From assembly GCA_027484425.1 (NCBI GenBank), contig JAIXSZ010000025.1:1-64000 (forward strand): 64,000 bases of DNA, in the 5' to 3' direction. Origin of the DNA: Sphingobacteriales bacterium. Lineage in GTDB: Bacteria; Bacteroidota; Bacteroidia; Chitinophagales; Chitinophagaceae. Both the position numbers and the translations under genes were made by a program. Positions 26,501 through 34,852 of this stretch are shown piece after piece; position 1 is the stretch's first letter; every line of letters begins with the position of its first letter. A model generated the notes under the pieces. That model worked only from the letters and a program-made list of their open reading frames with translations. It was not told the DNA's origin and ran no database searches.

Positions 26501-28151
26501 TACAGGTGCAGCCGGTTATAACTGGACTTTTGGTGATGGCAACGTATCATTATTAGCTTCGCCGAGCAATATGTACATAGCCTCAGGCTTATTCACAGTG
26601 ACGCTGATAGCATCCAATTTTTATGGATGTAGAGATACCATGCAACGCACAGTCAATATATTTGGGTATGCAGGTGCCTTTACCTACAGTCCATTGCAAG
26701 GTTGTGTGCCACTATCAGTAAGTTTTGTGGCTACACTTAGCAACATTCCAAGCATCACCTGGGACTTTTCTGATGGTAGCACAAGTATAGTCTCCTTCTC
26801 TGATACCATTACACATATTTATACCACTCCAGGTGCATATGTACCCAAACTACTGCTGAGTGATAATACAGGTTGTCAGACATCTAGTGTGGGATTGGAT
26901 ACTATTAAAGTGGATCAGATCACTCCTAAGTTCAATACTGACCCTAGTCCGGTTTGTATCAATATGGAGTTTACATTTATCGACTCTTCTTCTTCTTACT
27001 GGTCGCCGGTTTCAATATGGGAGTGGACTTATGATGGAATCACCAGCACGATAGCATCTCCTACGCACACTTTCACGGCTGTAGGTTCCTATCCTATAAC
27101 GCTTGAAGTGGAGAATGCATGGGGATGTAAAGCCGCTATAACCAGAAACATTGTTATTGACCCACCACCAGTGGTGACTGCAGGTACTGACACAATAGTA
27201 TGCGTAGGCGACCCTGCCGTGCTTACAGGTTATGGTGCTTTGACCTACACTTGGGCACCACCTGCTACAATAAGCTGTGTGACATGTAACCCCACTAACG
27301 CTACTCCGCTAGTAGAAACAGTATACACAGTAACTGGTGCCGATAGAAATGGATGTACAGACACTGCTACTGTAACTGTAGGGCTACGTACTCATACCAT
27401 CAGTAATGCATGGGGCGATACTGCTGTTTGCTTTGGTGTACCAGTGCAGCTATATGATACTGGTGGGCACACCTATCAGTGGTTGCCACCTACAGGGCTT
27501 AGTAACCCCACTATATCCAACCCTATCGCAACACCTCCCTACACTACCATTTATACGGTTATTGCAAGATTGGGTAGTTGTATACCGGATACAAACAAGG
27601 TTACTGTAGTAATATATCCGTTGCCTACTGTAGATGCAGGGCCGGACCAAAGATTACTGGCAGGGTCTACAGCGCAGTTGCAGGCTACTGGTACAGACAT
27701 TGCAACCTACAGATGGTGGCCATCTGAAACACTAAGTTGTCCAGACTGTCCGAACCCAGTGGCTAGTATGACGGTAAGAACTACGTACACAGTTGATGTA
27801 GAATCGAAATATGGTTGTAAATCTGCCGATTCCGTTACGATACTTCTTTATTGTGATAATAGCATGGTATTCATACCCAATGCATTTACACCTAATAGCG
27901 ATGGTCAGAATGATGTGTTTTATCCAAGAGGAGCAGGCATAGAGATAATTAAAACTTTCAGGATATACAATCGTTGGGGTGAAATGGTGTTTGAGAAGGA
28001 AAATATAGAACTGAATGACGCCAAAAATGCATGGGATGGTAGCTACAAAGGTGGCGACCCTAAGCCGGATGTATATGTGTACATAATGGAAGCTACTTGC
28101 TACACAGGAGAAGACATAAGTGTGAAAGGCGATGTTACCATTATAAAATAA
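23550..28151 (+). CDS. Giant PKD-repeat adhesin with T9SS type B C-terminal domain, copy B
   Basis: 1533 aa. Signal peptide ending LQAQ. It has the same domain order as the upstream gene over the whole length: ~14 PKD-type units, the same odd units (a CPAP-containing unit, a CSPRNRVEFFDSS unit matching copy A's CSPLTRVAFGDSS), Ig-like units, then VFIPNAFTPNSDGQNDVFYPRG and the WDGSYKGGD type B domain. The C-terminal domains are the most similar part. The gap to copy A is 136 bp. A whole-gene tandem duplication is the simplest explanation. Predicted surface protein; ligand unknown. Confidence 0.95.
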   Translation: MNMLRALFLLLISVCLSPQLQAQLTAGFTASPTTGCAPLVVNFTNTTTPMAGSTFLWTFGTTGTSVFTNPSTSFTTEGTHTVTLTATNGGVTSTHSVVITVYPQPVVSFTASDTAFCPNTPVTFTSTSTGGGVPGPLTYLWNFGDGGSATTASPTHTYAVSGYYNVTLFVTNAQGCVASLTRTAYIHVYNRPSVNFTGSPVVICNPPGTVTFTNFTSGAGPFSYAWSFGDGGTSTATAPSYIYTAPGTYSVRLIATDANGCVDSITRTAYIYVDTLTAAFTGPTTACVYSTVTFNNTSGGHTSRTWNFGDSSPTTTTFNGVHAYSAPGTYTVSLTIYDGPCSHTVTRTIVITDGPGANFSISPVHPCPAPQTITYTGLGTPGTGYTWFFEGGSTTTGGTSTHTYGTNGIKSVTMIAQDPVTGCTDTVTKLDTLYDLYYYATATPREGCVPLSVTFGSYAETTQPLGVISPYPHAVTGHVWNFGDGSPSVSGPSPTHVYTAVGVYTATVTAITANGCPVTATVIIEVGAPPQVTFTATPRHVCYGSYTPIVFTPTVVVGPVDEYFWEFGDGGSLRDSTGTSISHVYTLPGLFTVTVTPSYRGCEGPRYILTNYIRIDSPKAIIVHRVLCSPRNRVEFFDSSLGDNTHLWIFGDGFTSTADNPVHDYPSLTTYTVRLATYNTASGCRDTATVIVNLTPAVVNFVADDTDVCKDATVTFTSWFASGSGSVTRWFINSSPTAPPSPLPLPVPGILSYTFYTPGNYTVRIESTDQNGCRDTVTKPNYVLVAKPDANFLGSPVSGCRPLTVTFTNSSTPTLGTVISNYAWTFGDGGTATMPAPLSTTSHTYTTAGSYGVSLIVTDNLGCKDTLVRPAHITVFQPTASFTASNLNPCVNSPVTFTNTSIGGVVSSVWDFGDGNSSTTMSPVHSYSATGTYSIRLTVTDANGCSHTVLLPAHINVTKPDANFIMSDSVSVCPPLFVNFTNTSTGAAGYNWTFGDGNVSLLASPSNMYIASGLFTVTLIASNFYGCRDTMQRTVNIFGYAGAFTYSPLQGCVPLSVSFVATLSNIPSITWDFSDGSTSIVSFSDTITHIYTTPGAYVPKLLLSDNTGCQTSSVGLDTIKVDQITPKFNTDPSPVCINMEFTFIDSSSSYWSPVSIWEWTYDGITSTIASPTHTFTAVGSYPITLEVENAWGCKAAITRNIVIDPPPVVTAGTDTIVCVGDPAVLTGYGALTYTWAPPATISCVTCNPTNATPLVETVYTVTGADRNGCTDTATVTVGLRTHTISNAWGDTAVCFGVPVQLYDTGGHTYQWLPPTGLSNPTISNPIATPPYTTIYTVIARLGSCIPDTNKVTVVIYPLPTVDAGPDQRLLAGSTAQLQATGTDIATYRWWPSETLSCPDCPNPVASMTVRTTYTVDVESKYGCKSADSVTILLYCDNSMVFIPNAFTPNSDGQNDVFYPRGAGIEIIKTFRIYNRWGEMVFEKENIELNDAKNAWDGSYKGGDPKPDVYVYIMEATCYTGEDISVKGDVTIIK

Positions 28152-28164
28152 ACCCTCTTATTCT

Positions 28165-29241
28165 ATGAGTTACAGAAAACAAAGCGATTATATTATAAAT
28201 AGGAACAGACAAACAGCGAATAAAATTTTGCTGTTTGCTCTGCTTTTCTGTGGCATAGCAGGCAAAGCTGCTGCACAGGCCGATATACACTTTTCACAGT
28301 TTTACGAAACGTCTATACTTAGAAACCCGGCATTAACGGGTGTTTTTGCCAGTGACTACAAGGTGGGTGTATACTACCGCAATCAGTGGAGCTCTATCTC
28401 TCAACCATTTGTAACACAACTAGTGAGTGGTGAGGGTAGGGTGCAGTTCAATGAAATGTCTAACGACTTTTTTAGTTTTGGTTTTTTAGGATTTGCCGAC
28501 AAAGCTGGTAGTATAGACCATAAGATTACTGGTATATATCCTGCTGTGAACTACAACAAGGCAATGAATGTAGATCGCAACTCTTACTTATCTGTAGGGT
28601 TTACAGGTGGCTATTTGCAATACAGCTTCGACCCCTCTAAAGCAACCTTCAACAATCAGTTTCAAGGTGGTCGATTTGACCCCAGACTGCCTTCTCTGGA
28701 GAATATAGTTAACAGCAAAATGACGTTTTGGGATTTGGGTGCAGGCATCAACTACAACACCAGTGCCGGACCAGACAATAATGTTACTTATGTAATTGGG
28801 GTATCAGGGTATCACTTTACCCAACCCAAGTTTTCGTATTATGAAATAGAGGGTGTAAAGCAGAACATGAGGTTGAACGCTAATGCTGCTGCTAGTTTTA
28901 ATGCCACTGAAGATGTGATGATACAGATACATGCCAATGCTGCGATTCAGGGCAAGTATAAAGAAATAATAGCAGGTGGATTGATAAGCTGGACACAATC
29001 TCTTGGGGAACGTAAATACTTTATGCTCACTGGTGGTGCTATGTATCGCTTTGCCGATGCTCTGATACCAGTGGTAAGGGTAACCTATAACAAGCTGGCC
29101 ATAGGTGTGAGCTATGATGTAAACGTATCTACCCTAAAGCCTGCAAGTAACATGGCTGGTGGGCTTGAGGTGACTCTATTTCACACTGGTGACTTCAGAG
29201 ACAAAGGAATGGCTAAGAAAATGGTTTGTCCTAAGTTTTGA
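28165..29241 (+). CDS. PorP/SprF-family type IX secretion membrane protein
   Basis: 358 aa. Long N-terminal region, then a signal peptide ending AAAQADIHFSQFYE. 'SILRNPALTGVFASDYKVGVYYRNQWSSI' is the family hallmark, followed by an alternating-strand barrel. PorP/SprF proteins are outer-membrane partners needed for secretion or attachment of type B cargo; SprF next to SprB is the model case. It starts 13 nt after the stop of the second PKD adhesin, so this is very likely an operon serving those two cargos. Confidence 0.95.
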   Translation: MSYRKQSDYIINRNRQTANKILLFALLFCGIAGKAAAQADIHFSQFYETSILRNPALTGVFASDYKVGVYYRNQWSSISQPFVTQLVSGEGRVQFNEMSNDFFSFGFLGFADKAGSIDHKITGIYPAVNYNKAMNVDRNSYLSVGFTGGYLQYSFDPSKATFNNQFQGGRFDPRLPSLENIVNSKMTFWDLGAGINYNTSAGPDNNVTYVIGVSGYHFTQPKFSYYEIEGVKQNMRLNANAAASFNATEDVMIQIHANAAIQGKYKEIIAGGLISWTQSLGERKYFMLTGGAMYRFADALIPVVRVTYNKLAIGVSYDVNVSTLKPASNMAGGLEVTLFHTGDFRDKGMAKKMVCPKF

Positions 29242-29248
29242 TGTTTAG

Positions 29249-30532
29249 CTAATGCCCGCCGCACAGTAGCATGTACACACCTGCACCAGCAAAAAAGCCT
29301 AATAGGGCCAACAGGCTGATTTTGCGCAGGTACCACCCAAAAGTTATAGACTCCATGCCCATAGCTGCTACACCAGCAGCTGTGCCTATGATGAGTGCGC
29401 TGCCGCCAGCACCGGTGCTATACGCCAGAAACTCCCAAAAATAACTATCGGTAGGGTGTATGCTAAGGCTATACATGCCCTGTGCTGCAGCCACCAAAGG
29501 CACATTATCTACCACAGAAGACAACATGCCCATAGCCAACACTATAGCGTTTTCGTTGGCGATGTGTACATCCATCCATGTAGCCAAACCAGTTAGTACA
29601 CCCGTTACTTGTAGTGCGGCCACACTAAGCAGTATACCCAGAAAGAACAGTATGCTAGGTGTGTCTATCTTTTGTAGGGCATAAGCTACAGATAATGCTT
29701 GTCTGTTTTCTTCATCTTTTTTGCCATGTATTAGCTCTGTAATCACCCACAGTATGCCTAGCCCTATGAGTATGCCCATATAGGGGGGTAAGTGTGTAAT
29801 AGTCTTAAACACTGGTACCAGTATAAGGATTAGGATACCCGAGTACAACACTATTTTTTGCTGTGTTATAGTAATATCAGTTCCCTTGCTGCTGTCATCT
29901 TTTACAGGTCTTACTACATTCCCGTGCATGCGGCATGACAGCACCGACAACGGCACCAACATGCACACCAAACTGGGCAAAAACAATGTGCTTATTATTC
30001 TGGCTGCAGTTACTTGTCCGCCGATCCATAACATGGTAGTGGTAACATCTCCTATAGGCGACCATGCCCCACCTGCATTAGCGGCTATGACTATCATACC
30101 CGTAAAGTACATCCTGTCTTCGGGCGACTTTATAAACTTGCGCACCATAGATATCATTACTATGGTAGTAGTAAGATTATCAAGCAAGGGAGACAAAAAG
30201 AAGGTGATAAGCGATACTATCCATAAGAGTTTGCGTTTGTTGGTAGCGGTTATTCTGCTGGTTATGAGCTCAAAGCCATTGTGTGCATCTATAAGTTCGA
30301 CAATGGTCATAGCTCCTAGTAGGAAGAACAGTATCCCCGCTAGTTCGCCCAAATGGTCGGTAAGCTGCTCTGATACCAGGTCTTTGTTTTCTGTGGCAGT
30401 GATGTAAACCACCCAGCACAGCACCCCAGTGATGAGGGCAGTAGCTGCTTTGTTGATTTTGATGGAGTGCTCAGTAGCTATGCATATGTACCCAAATACA
30501 AAGATTATGATCAGTGATGTTATCATCGGCAA
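29249..30532 (-). CDS. nhaD: Sodium:proton antiporter, NhaD family
   Basis: 427 aa with ~11-12 hydrophobic helices. Family landmarks are the start 'FVFGYICIATEHSIKINKAA', 'HLGELAGILFFLLGAMTIVELIDAHNGF', 'FFLSPLLDNLTTTIVMISMVRK', 'AANAGGAWSPIGDVTTTMLWIGG', and SSVVDNVPLVAAAQGMY near the C-terminus. It exports Na+ or Li+ in exchange for H+. It is convergent with the PorP/SprF gene (7-bp gap) and divergent from the third adhesin, so it separates two T9SS cargo loci without obvious functional connection. Confidence 0.93.
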   Translation of the reverse strand: MPMITSLIIIFVFGYICIATEHSIKINKAATALITGVLCWVVYITATENKDLVSEQLTDHLGELAGILFFLLGAMTIVELIDAHNGFELITSRITATNKRKLLWIVSLITFFLSPLLDNLTTTIVMISMVRKFIKSPEDRMYFTGMIVIAANAGGAWSPIGDVTTTMLWIGGQVTAARIISTLFLPSLVCMLVPLSVLSCRMHGNVVRPVKDDSSKGTDITITQQKIVLYSGILILILVPVFKTITHLPPYMGILIGLGILWVITELIHGKKDEENRQALSVAYALQKIDTPSILFFLGILLSVAALQVTGVLTGLATWMDVHIANENAIVLAMGMLSSVVDNVPLVAAAQGMYSLSIHPTDSYFWEFLAYSTGAGGSALIIGTAAGVAAMGMESITFGWYLRKISLLALLGFFAGAGVYMLLCGGH

Positions 30533-30887
30533 GCTATTGACAGGAAGAAATGGAAAATGGTAGGTGGGTAAAAATACAATTTTAGTTGTTTGGTAGTGGG
30601 TTATGGAATGTTAAAGACTATTGCATGTGTGAAGTTTAAATGTGTTCAAGGGAGGTGTTTATTTTATCACCTAAAGTAATTTTGTTTTAACATATTAATG
30701 TATAAAATATTGAAAATCAATGCTTTGATAGTGGAATAATGTGTACTTGTTACTTAATGGCATATTTTTTTTGTATTTTTACTAACTTGAAGCGAAAATC
30801 TGCTGTCTATACTACTATTACTGGCGAATAGGTTACACTATTTGTCGTATTTTATGTTGCAATTGACTAGAAATTATTGATAAGATT
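30533..30887. other. Divergent intergenic region, nhaD / third adhesin
   Basis: 355 bp, AT-rich, no gene found on either strand. It must hold the two divergent promoters. TATTTTTA near 30774-30781 is one mismatch from TAnnTTTG on the plus strand, but it lies ~107 bp before the ATG at 30888, so I do not call it. No strong hairpin seen. Confidence 0.5.
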
Positions 30888-33800
30888 ATGAAACCTAACT
30901 TTAGTTCTTACCGAATTATCCTATTTCTCTCTCTATTCTTTATTCAGTTTCGGGCGTTAGCTCAGGTTACTGTAACTAGCAGCGATTCTCTTTCTTGTAC
31001 AGTGCCTTGCACAGTGCTTTCAGCAACAGTTGTAGGTGACGCACCGACTAACTCAGGCATTACAGTAGATGATATATATTCTGGTGTATTGCCGATTGGG
31101 TTTACATTTAATTTTTACGGCACTAACTATACCAATGTAGTAATAGGGCCTAATGGAACTTTGTGTTTTGATCTTACACTAGCGGGTGCATATGACCCAT
31201 GGCCCATTACCGCGGTACTGCTGGGCAACCCTAGTAAATTTAATAACATTTGTGGTCCATGGTGCGATATCGATATTTCTACACCTGACGGTGGTACTAT
31301 CACTTATTCGCTGACAGGCTCTGCTCCATTCCGCAAATACATTGTTACTTTTTGCAGGGACCGTATGTTCTCTTGCACCACCCAAATTACCAGTACACAA
31401 ATTATACTCTACGAAACTACCAACATCATAGAGTGCCACATAGCTACTAAGCCCGTTTGTGCTACATGGAACAGCGGAAGAGCCATAATAGGTGTACAAA
31501 ATGCTACTGGTACTGCTGCTACTGTGGCGCCAGGGCGTGATTTCCCTGCAGTGTATACCTGCACTAACGAGGCATGGCGATTCACACCAGACGCTACATT
31601 GTCTTCTTATACTGTGGCGTCTATTGGCTATGCCCCAATCCCTTATGCTTCCTCTCTTATATACTGGTACAATGACAATACGGGTGCTTATCTGGGTACA
31701 GGTGCTACACAGACAGTATGCCCGACAGTAACTACTCGTTATAAAGCTGGTGCGTTAGGTTGTGCAGATACTTCGTTTGGTTATTACGTTGTTACACCTT
31801 CGCCTACGTTTACCATCAGCCTTAGTCATACCGATCCTACATTTTGCGATGCATGCGACGGCACCATTACTATCAGTGGTTTCACGCCAGGCATGTCTGA
31901 TACAATTACCTATGATTTAGGTGGTGTACCTCAACCTCCGTTTATTGCTACAGCATCAGCGGCTGGTACGGTCACCATAACTGGTTTGTGTTCAGGTACT
32001 TATTCTAATTTTATAGGAAGGCAGGGTGCATGTGCGTCGCCACCTGCTGGGCCTGTAGTGTTGATAAATCCTTCAATTACGCTTACGTTAGCATCCACCA
32101 ATCCTACACTTTGTGATGCATGTGATGGGACGATAACGATAAGTGGGTTGAATCCTGGTATTGCGGTAACTATAAATTACGATCGAGGCGGTGTTCCACA
32201 ATCACCATTTTTAGGAATAGCATCAGCTGCAGGAACAGTAACGATAACAGGTTTGTGCGCGGCAACTTATTCCAATTTTATAGGTAGGCAGGGTACTTGT
32301 GTGTCGCCACCCGCGGGCCCAGTGGTGCTTACCAATCCACCTATAGCTATCGATAATATAATACCTGTGCCGCAATCGATATGTGGTGCATGCGATGGTT
32401 CGCTCATCATCAATGGCTTGTATCCTAGTCGCATATTCACTATTAATTACAATTTTAATGGTGTAGCTCAGCCTCCTGTTACCACTACTACTGATGCAGC
32501 TGGTAGTATCACATTAGTTGGGTTGTGCGAAGGGGTGTATGATAATATCATAGCTTCTTTTGGGCCATGTATTACCCCGCCAATGGGTCCATACACATTG
32601 GGAGGACCACCACCACCACCGGCAATAATTACATCGATTGTCAATCCTACGGAGTGTGGCTTCTGCAATGGTAGCATCACTATTCGTTCTGTAGTACCCT
32701 ATTCGTCCGATACTATTCGTTATTCCTTCAATGGTTTCCCTCAACCCCCCATTATTACAGTAGCATTGGGCGATAGTTCAATATTCTTGCCAGGTATGTG
32801 TGAAGGTTTGTATTCTGGCATATCTATCAAAATAGGCAACTGTGTTACTAATGTACTCGGTAGTGCCACCTTGGCAGCGCCACCTATAGCGGCTGCATTT
32901 GATACATCAGTGAGCCTAGGTTGTAGTGGCGATACTGTTTTCTTCTATAACAACTCTACATCGCCCGGTCCGCTTCGTTATGTTTGGAACTTTGGCGATG
33001 GCCAAACAGATACTGCCACCAACCCTTACCATGTATATGCAGCAGGGTCTTATACTGTTACGCTGCTTGCTACTAATGGCTTTTGTGCCGATAGTATGAA
33101 GCGTGAAATAGTGTTGGGTCATCCGCTCAATGCTGAGTTTACACGTACGCCTGCTATCCTTTGTCAGAATGAGCCTGTTACTTTTACCAATACTTCAATA
33201 GGAGCTACTAAGTATGCTTGGAGTTTTGGCAATGGTGCTACCAGCACTATGGATGTGCCCGCATATACTTACAAAAACAGTGGTGTATATACAATAAGGC
33301 TGATAGCTGGCAATGACATACCCTGCTACGATACTACTACACAGATTATAGAGGTAGACACCATAAGTGGTATGAAAATAGAGATGACCGACACTGTGCT
33401 CTGTGCAGGTACCTATATAACACTAACAGGTCTGTATGCAGGACTGGGCAATACAGGGGTCACTTGGACGTTTGGTGATGGAGATAGTATTAAAAACGTA
33501 AACCCGGTTTACCATGCGTATGGTGGGCAAAATGTATACACTGTTACTGTCACTGCTAACTATCGTGCTTGTCCTTCAGTATCTAGCTCGCGCTCTGTCA
33601 CAGTAATACCGCAGCCTACTATTAATCTGGGTAGTGATACTTCTATCTGTAAGGGAAGTGAGGCTATATTGCTATCTGACATTAATAACGCTACCAATCC
33701 GTTGGCAAGCTGGCTGTGGAGCACAGGGCAAGTATCTAAATCCATTTATATTGTATCTCCAGGTATGTATTATGCTACCGTCACTATCAACAATTGTTCA

Positions 33801-34115
33801 AATACAGACTCAGTGTACGTTGCTAACGATTGTTATGTGGACATTCCCAATGTATTTACCCCTAATGGCGATGGTATTAACGATTTCTTCTTCCCACGTA
33901 GTTTATTAGCAAGTGGACTGACGTCGTTTAAGATGAATATCTACAATCGTTGGGGTCAGCAGATATTTGAGTCTACGAGCTTAGACGGTTCGGGATGGGA
34001 TGGCAGATTGAATGGTGTGCCGCAGCCTAGTGGTGTGTATGTATACACCATAGATGTGACCTTCAAAGACGGGCAGAAAGAAAACCACAAGGGCAATGTG
34101 ACCCTGATGCGATAA
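30888..34115 (+). CDS. T9SS type B cargo with four Cys-rich repeats and PKD domains
   Basis: 1075 aa; signal peptide ending ALAQ. Residues ~30-230 form a globular domain (GFTFNFYGTNYTNVVIGPNG, WRFTP) of the kind found at the N-terminus of large Bacteroidota surface proteins. From about residue 305 there are four tandem ~80-aa repeats, each with C-x-A/F-C-x-G at the start, a middle P-Q/P-P-P segment and a G-L-C/M-C-x-G-x-Y at the end; the first two are nearly identical. Then come about three PKD-type units (YVWNFGDGQTDTATNP, YAWSFGNGATSTMDVP, VTWTFGDGDSIKNV), an Ig-like unit, and the type B domain (IPNVFTPNGDGINDFF, IYNRWGQQIFE, SGWDGRLNG). A hairpin terminator follows. Confidence 0.93.
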   Translation: MKPNFSSYRIILFLSLFFIQFRALAQVTVTSSDSLSCTVPCTVLSATVVGDAPTNSGITVDDIYSGVLPIGFTFNFYGTNYTNVVIGPNGTLCFDLTLAGAYDPWPITAVLLGNPSKFNNICGPWCDIDISTPDGGTITYSLTGSAPFRKYIVTFCRDRMFSCTTQITSTQIILYETTNIIECHIATKPVCATWNSGRAIIGVQNATGTAATVAPGRDFPAVYTCTNEAWRFTPDATLSSYTVASIGYAPIPYASSLIYWYNDNTGAYLGTGATQTVCPTVTTRYKAGALGCADTSFGYYVVTPSPTFTISLSHTDPTFCDACDGTITISGFTPGMSDTITYDLGGVPQPPFIATASAAGTVTITGLCSGTYSNFIGRQGACASPPAGPVVLINPSITLTLASTNPTLCDACDGTITISGLNPGIAVTINYDRGGVPQSPFLGIASAAGTVTITGLCAATYSNFIGRQGTCVSPPAGPVVLTNPPIAIDNIIPVPQSICGACDGSLIINGLYPSRIFTINYNFNGVAQPPVTTTTDAAGSITLVGLCEGVYDNIIASFGPCITPPMGPYTLGGPPPPPAIITSIVNPTECGFCNGSITIRSVVPYSSDTIRYSFNGFPQPPIITVALGDSSIFLPGMCEGLYSGISIKIGNCVTNVLGSATLAAPPIAAAFDTSVSLGCSGDTVFFYNNSTSPGPLRYVWNFGDGQTDTATNPYHVYAAGSYTVTLLATNGFCADSMKREIVLGHPLNAEFTRTPAILCQNEPVTFTNTSIGATKYAWSFGNGATSTMDVPAYTYKNSGVYTIRLIAGNDIPCYDTTTQIIEVDTISGMKIEMTDTVLCAGTYITLTGLYAGLGNTGVTWTFGDGDSIKNVNPVYHAYGGQNVYTVTVTANYRACPSVSSSRSVTVIPQPTINLGSDTSICKGSEAILLSDINNATNPLASWLWSTGQVSKSIYIVSPGMYYATVTINNCSNTDSVYVANDCYVDIPNVFTPNGDGINDFFFPRSLLASGLTSFKMNIYNRWGQQIFESTSLDGSGWDGRLNGVPQPSGVYVYTIDVTFKDGQKENHKGNVTLMR

Positions 34116-34147
34116 GTGAAGTGCTATTGAAGTACCTATATTATGCT

Positions 34148-34182
34148 AAGCCGCCATACCACTGCAAAGGGTATGGCGGCTT
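34148..34182 (+). terminator. Intrinsic terminator of the third adhesin gene
   Basis: AAGCCGCCATACC and GGTATGGCGGCTT form a perfect 13-bp stem (34148-34160 / 34170-34182) with a 9-nt loop and a following TTATTATA tract, 32 nt after the stop codon. Confidence 0.88.
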
Positions 34183-34243
34183 TATTATAGGTATATAGAC
34201 AGATGGCATGGTACACCACACTATGGGGTAGTGCTAATTGCCC

Positions 34244-34251
34244 TACCTTTG
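34244..34251 (+). promoter_or_regulatory. TAnnTTTG -7 element of the DUF2480 gene
   Basis: TACCTTTG, 15 nt upstream of the ATG at 34267, right after the preceding terminator. No good -33 TTG at standard spacing. Confidence 0.45.
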
Positions 34252-34266
34252 TAGCAGTATATAGTT

Positions 34267-34770
34267 ATGGAAACGATAGTAAACAAAGTAGCAGAAAGCG
34301 GAATAATAACACTGGACCTTGCACCGTATGTAACGGGCATAGATGTGGTGGCGTTTGATCTTACACCTTTCCTATACATGGAGATGATACTGAAGGAAAA
34401 AGACTACCGAGCAGCCCTACAAACCCACGACTGGCAGCAATATGCCGGCAAACATGTAGCAGTACACTGCACTGCCGATGCCATAGTACCTGTGTGGGCG
34501 TACATGCTGGCTGCTACCTACCTGCAACCCGTAGCGGCATCTGTGTATTACGGTACTACACAAGAGCTCAGCAAAAGCCTGCTTATGCAGCATATAATGG
34601 CGATTCCGCTAGAAGAATACACCGACAAACGAGTAGTAATAAAAGGCTGTGGAGATACGCCCATACCAGATGCGGCTTATTTGGCGGTGTCGGCCCATCT
34701 GCGCCCAGTAGTGAAGTCACTGATGTATGGTGAACCCTGCTCTACAGTGCCGATATATAAGAAGCGATAG
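34267..34770 (+). CDS. DUF2480 family protein
   Basis: 167 aa soluble protein. It matches what I recall of DUF2480, a family almost restricted to Bacteroidota: start 'IVNKVAESGIITLDL', 'EMILKEKDYRAALQTHDWQQYAGK', 'VPVWAYMLAATYLQP', 'DKRVVIKGCGDTPIPDAAY' and the end 'RPVVKSLMYGEPCSTVP'. A Cys-rich end (GCGD, GEPCS) and invariant Asp/Trp residues are visible. Biochemical role unknown. Stand-alone gene between two strong terminators. Confidence 0.88.
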   Translation: METIVNKVAESGIITLDLAPYVTGIDVVAFDLTPFLYMEMILKEKDYRAALQTHDWQQYAGKHVAVHCTADAIVPVWAYMLAATYLQPVAASVYYGTTQELSKSLLMQHIMAIPLEEYTDKRVVIKGCGDTPIPDAAYLAVSAHLRPVVKSLMYGEPCSTVPIYKKR

Positions 34771-34789
34771 GAGTTTGTCTGAAAGACAT

Positions 34790-34831
34790 AAAGAAGGGTG
34801 TAAGCATGGCAAAATGCTTACACCCTTCTTT
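34790..34831. terminator. Bidirectional terminator (18-bp stem)
   Basis: AAAGAAGGGTGTAAGCAT (34790-34807) pairs perfectly with 34814-34831 across a 6-nt loop. A GCTTTTTG tail on the plus side and an A/T run on the other suit termination of both the DUF2480 gene (+) and the membrane-protein gene ending at 34853 (-). Confidence 0.92.
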
Positions 34832-34852
34832 GCTTTTTGTTCTTACATTTTA

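Noticed and set aside
29249-30532. nhaD as part of the T9SS operon
   Set aside because: It is on the opposite strand, convergent with the PorP/SprF gene; there is no functional link beyond position.
18800-34115. PKD-array DNA repetition as CRISPR or satellite
   Set aside because: The repetition is at protein level, with ~75-90-aa units of diverged DNA in long open frames; no short identical spaced repeats.
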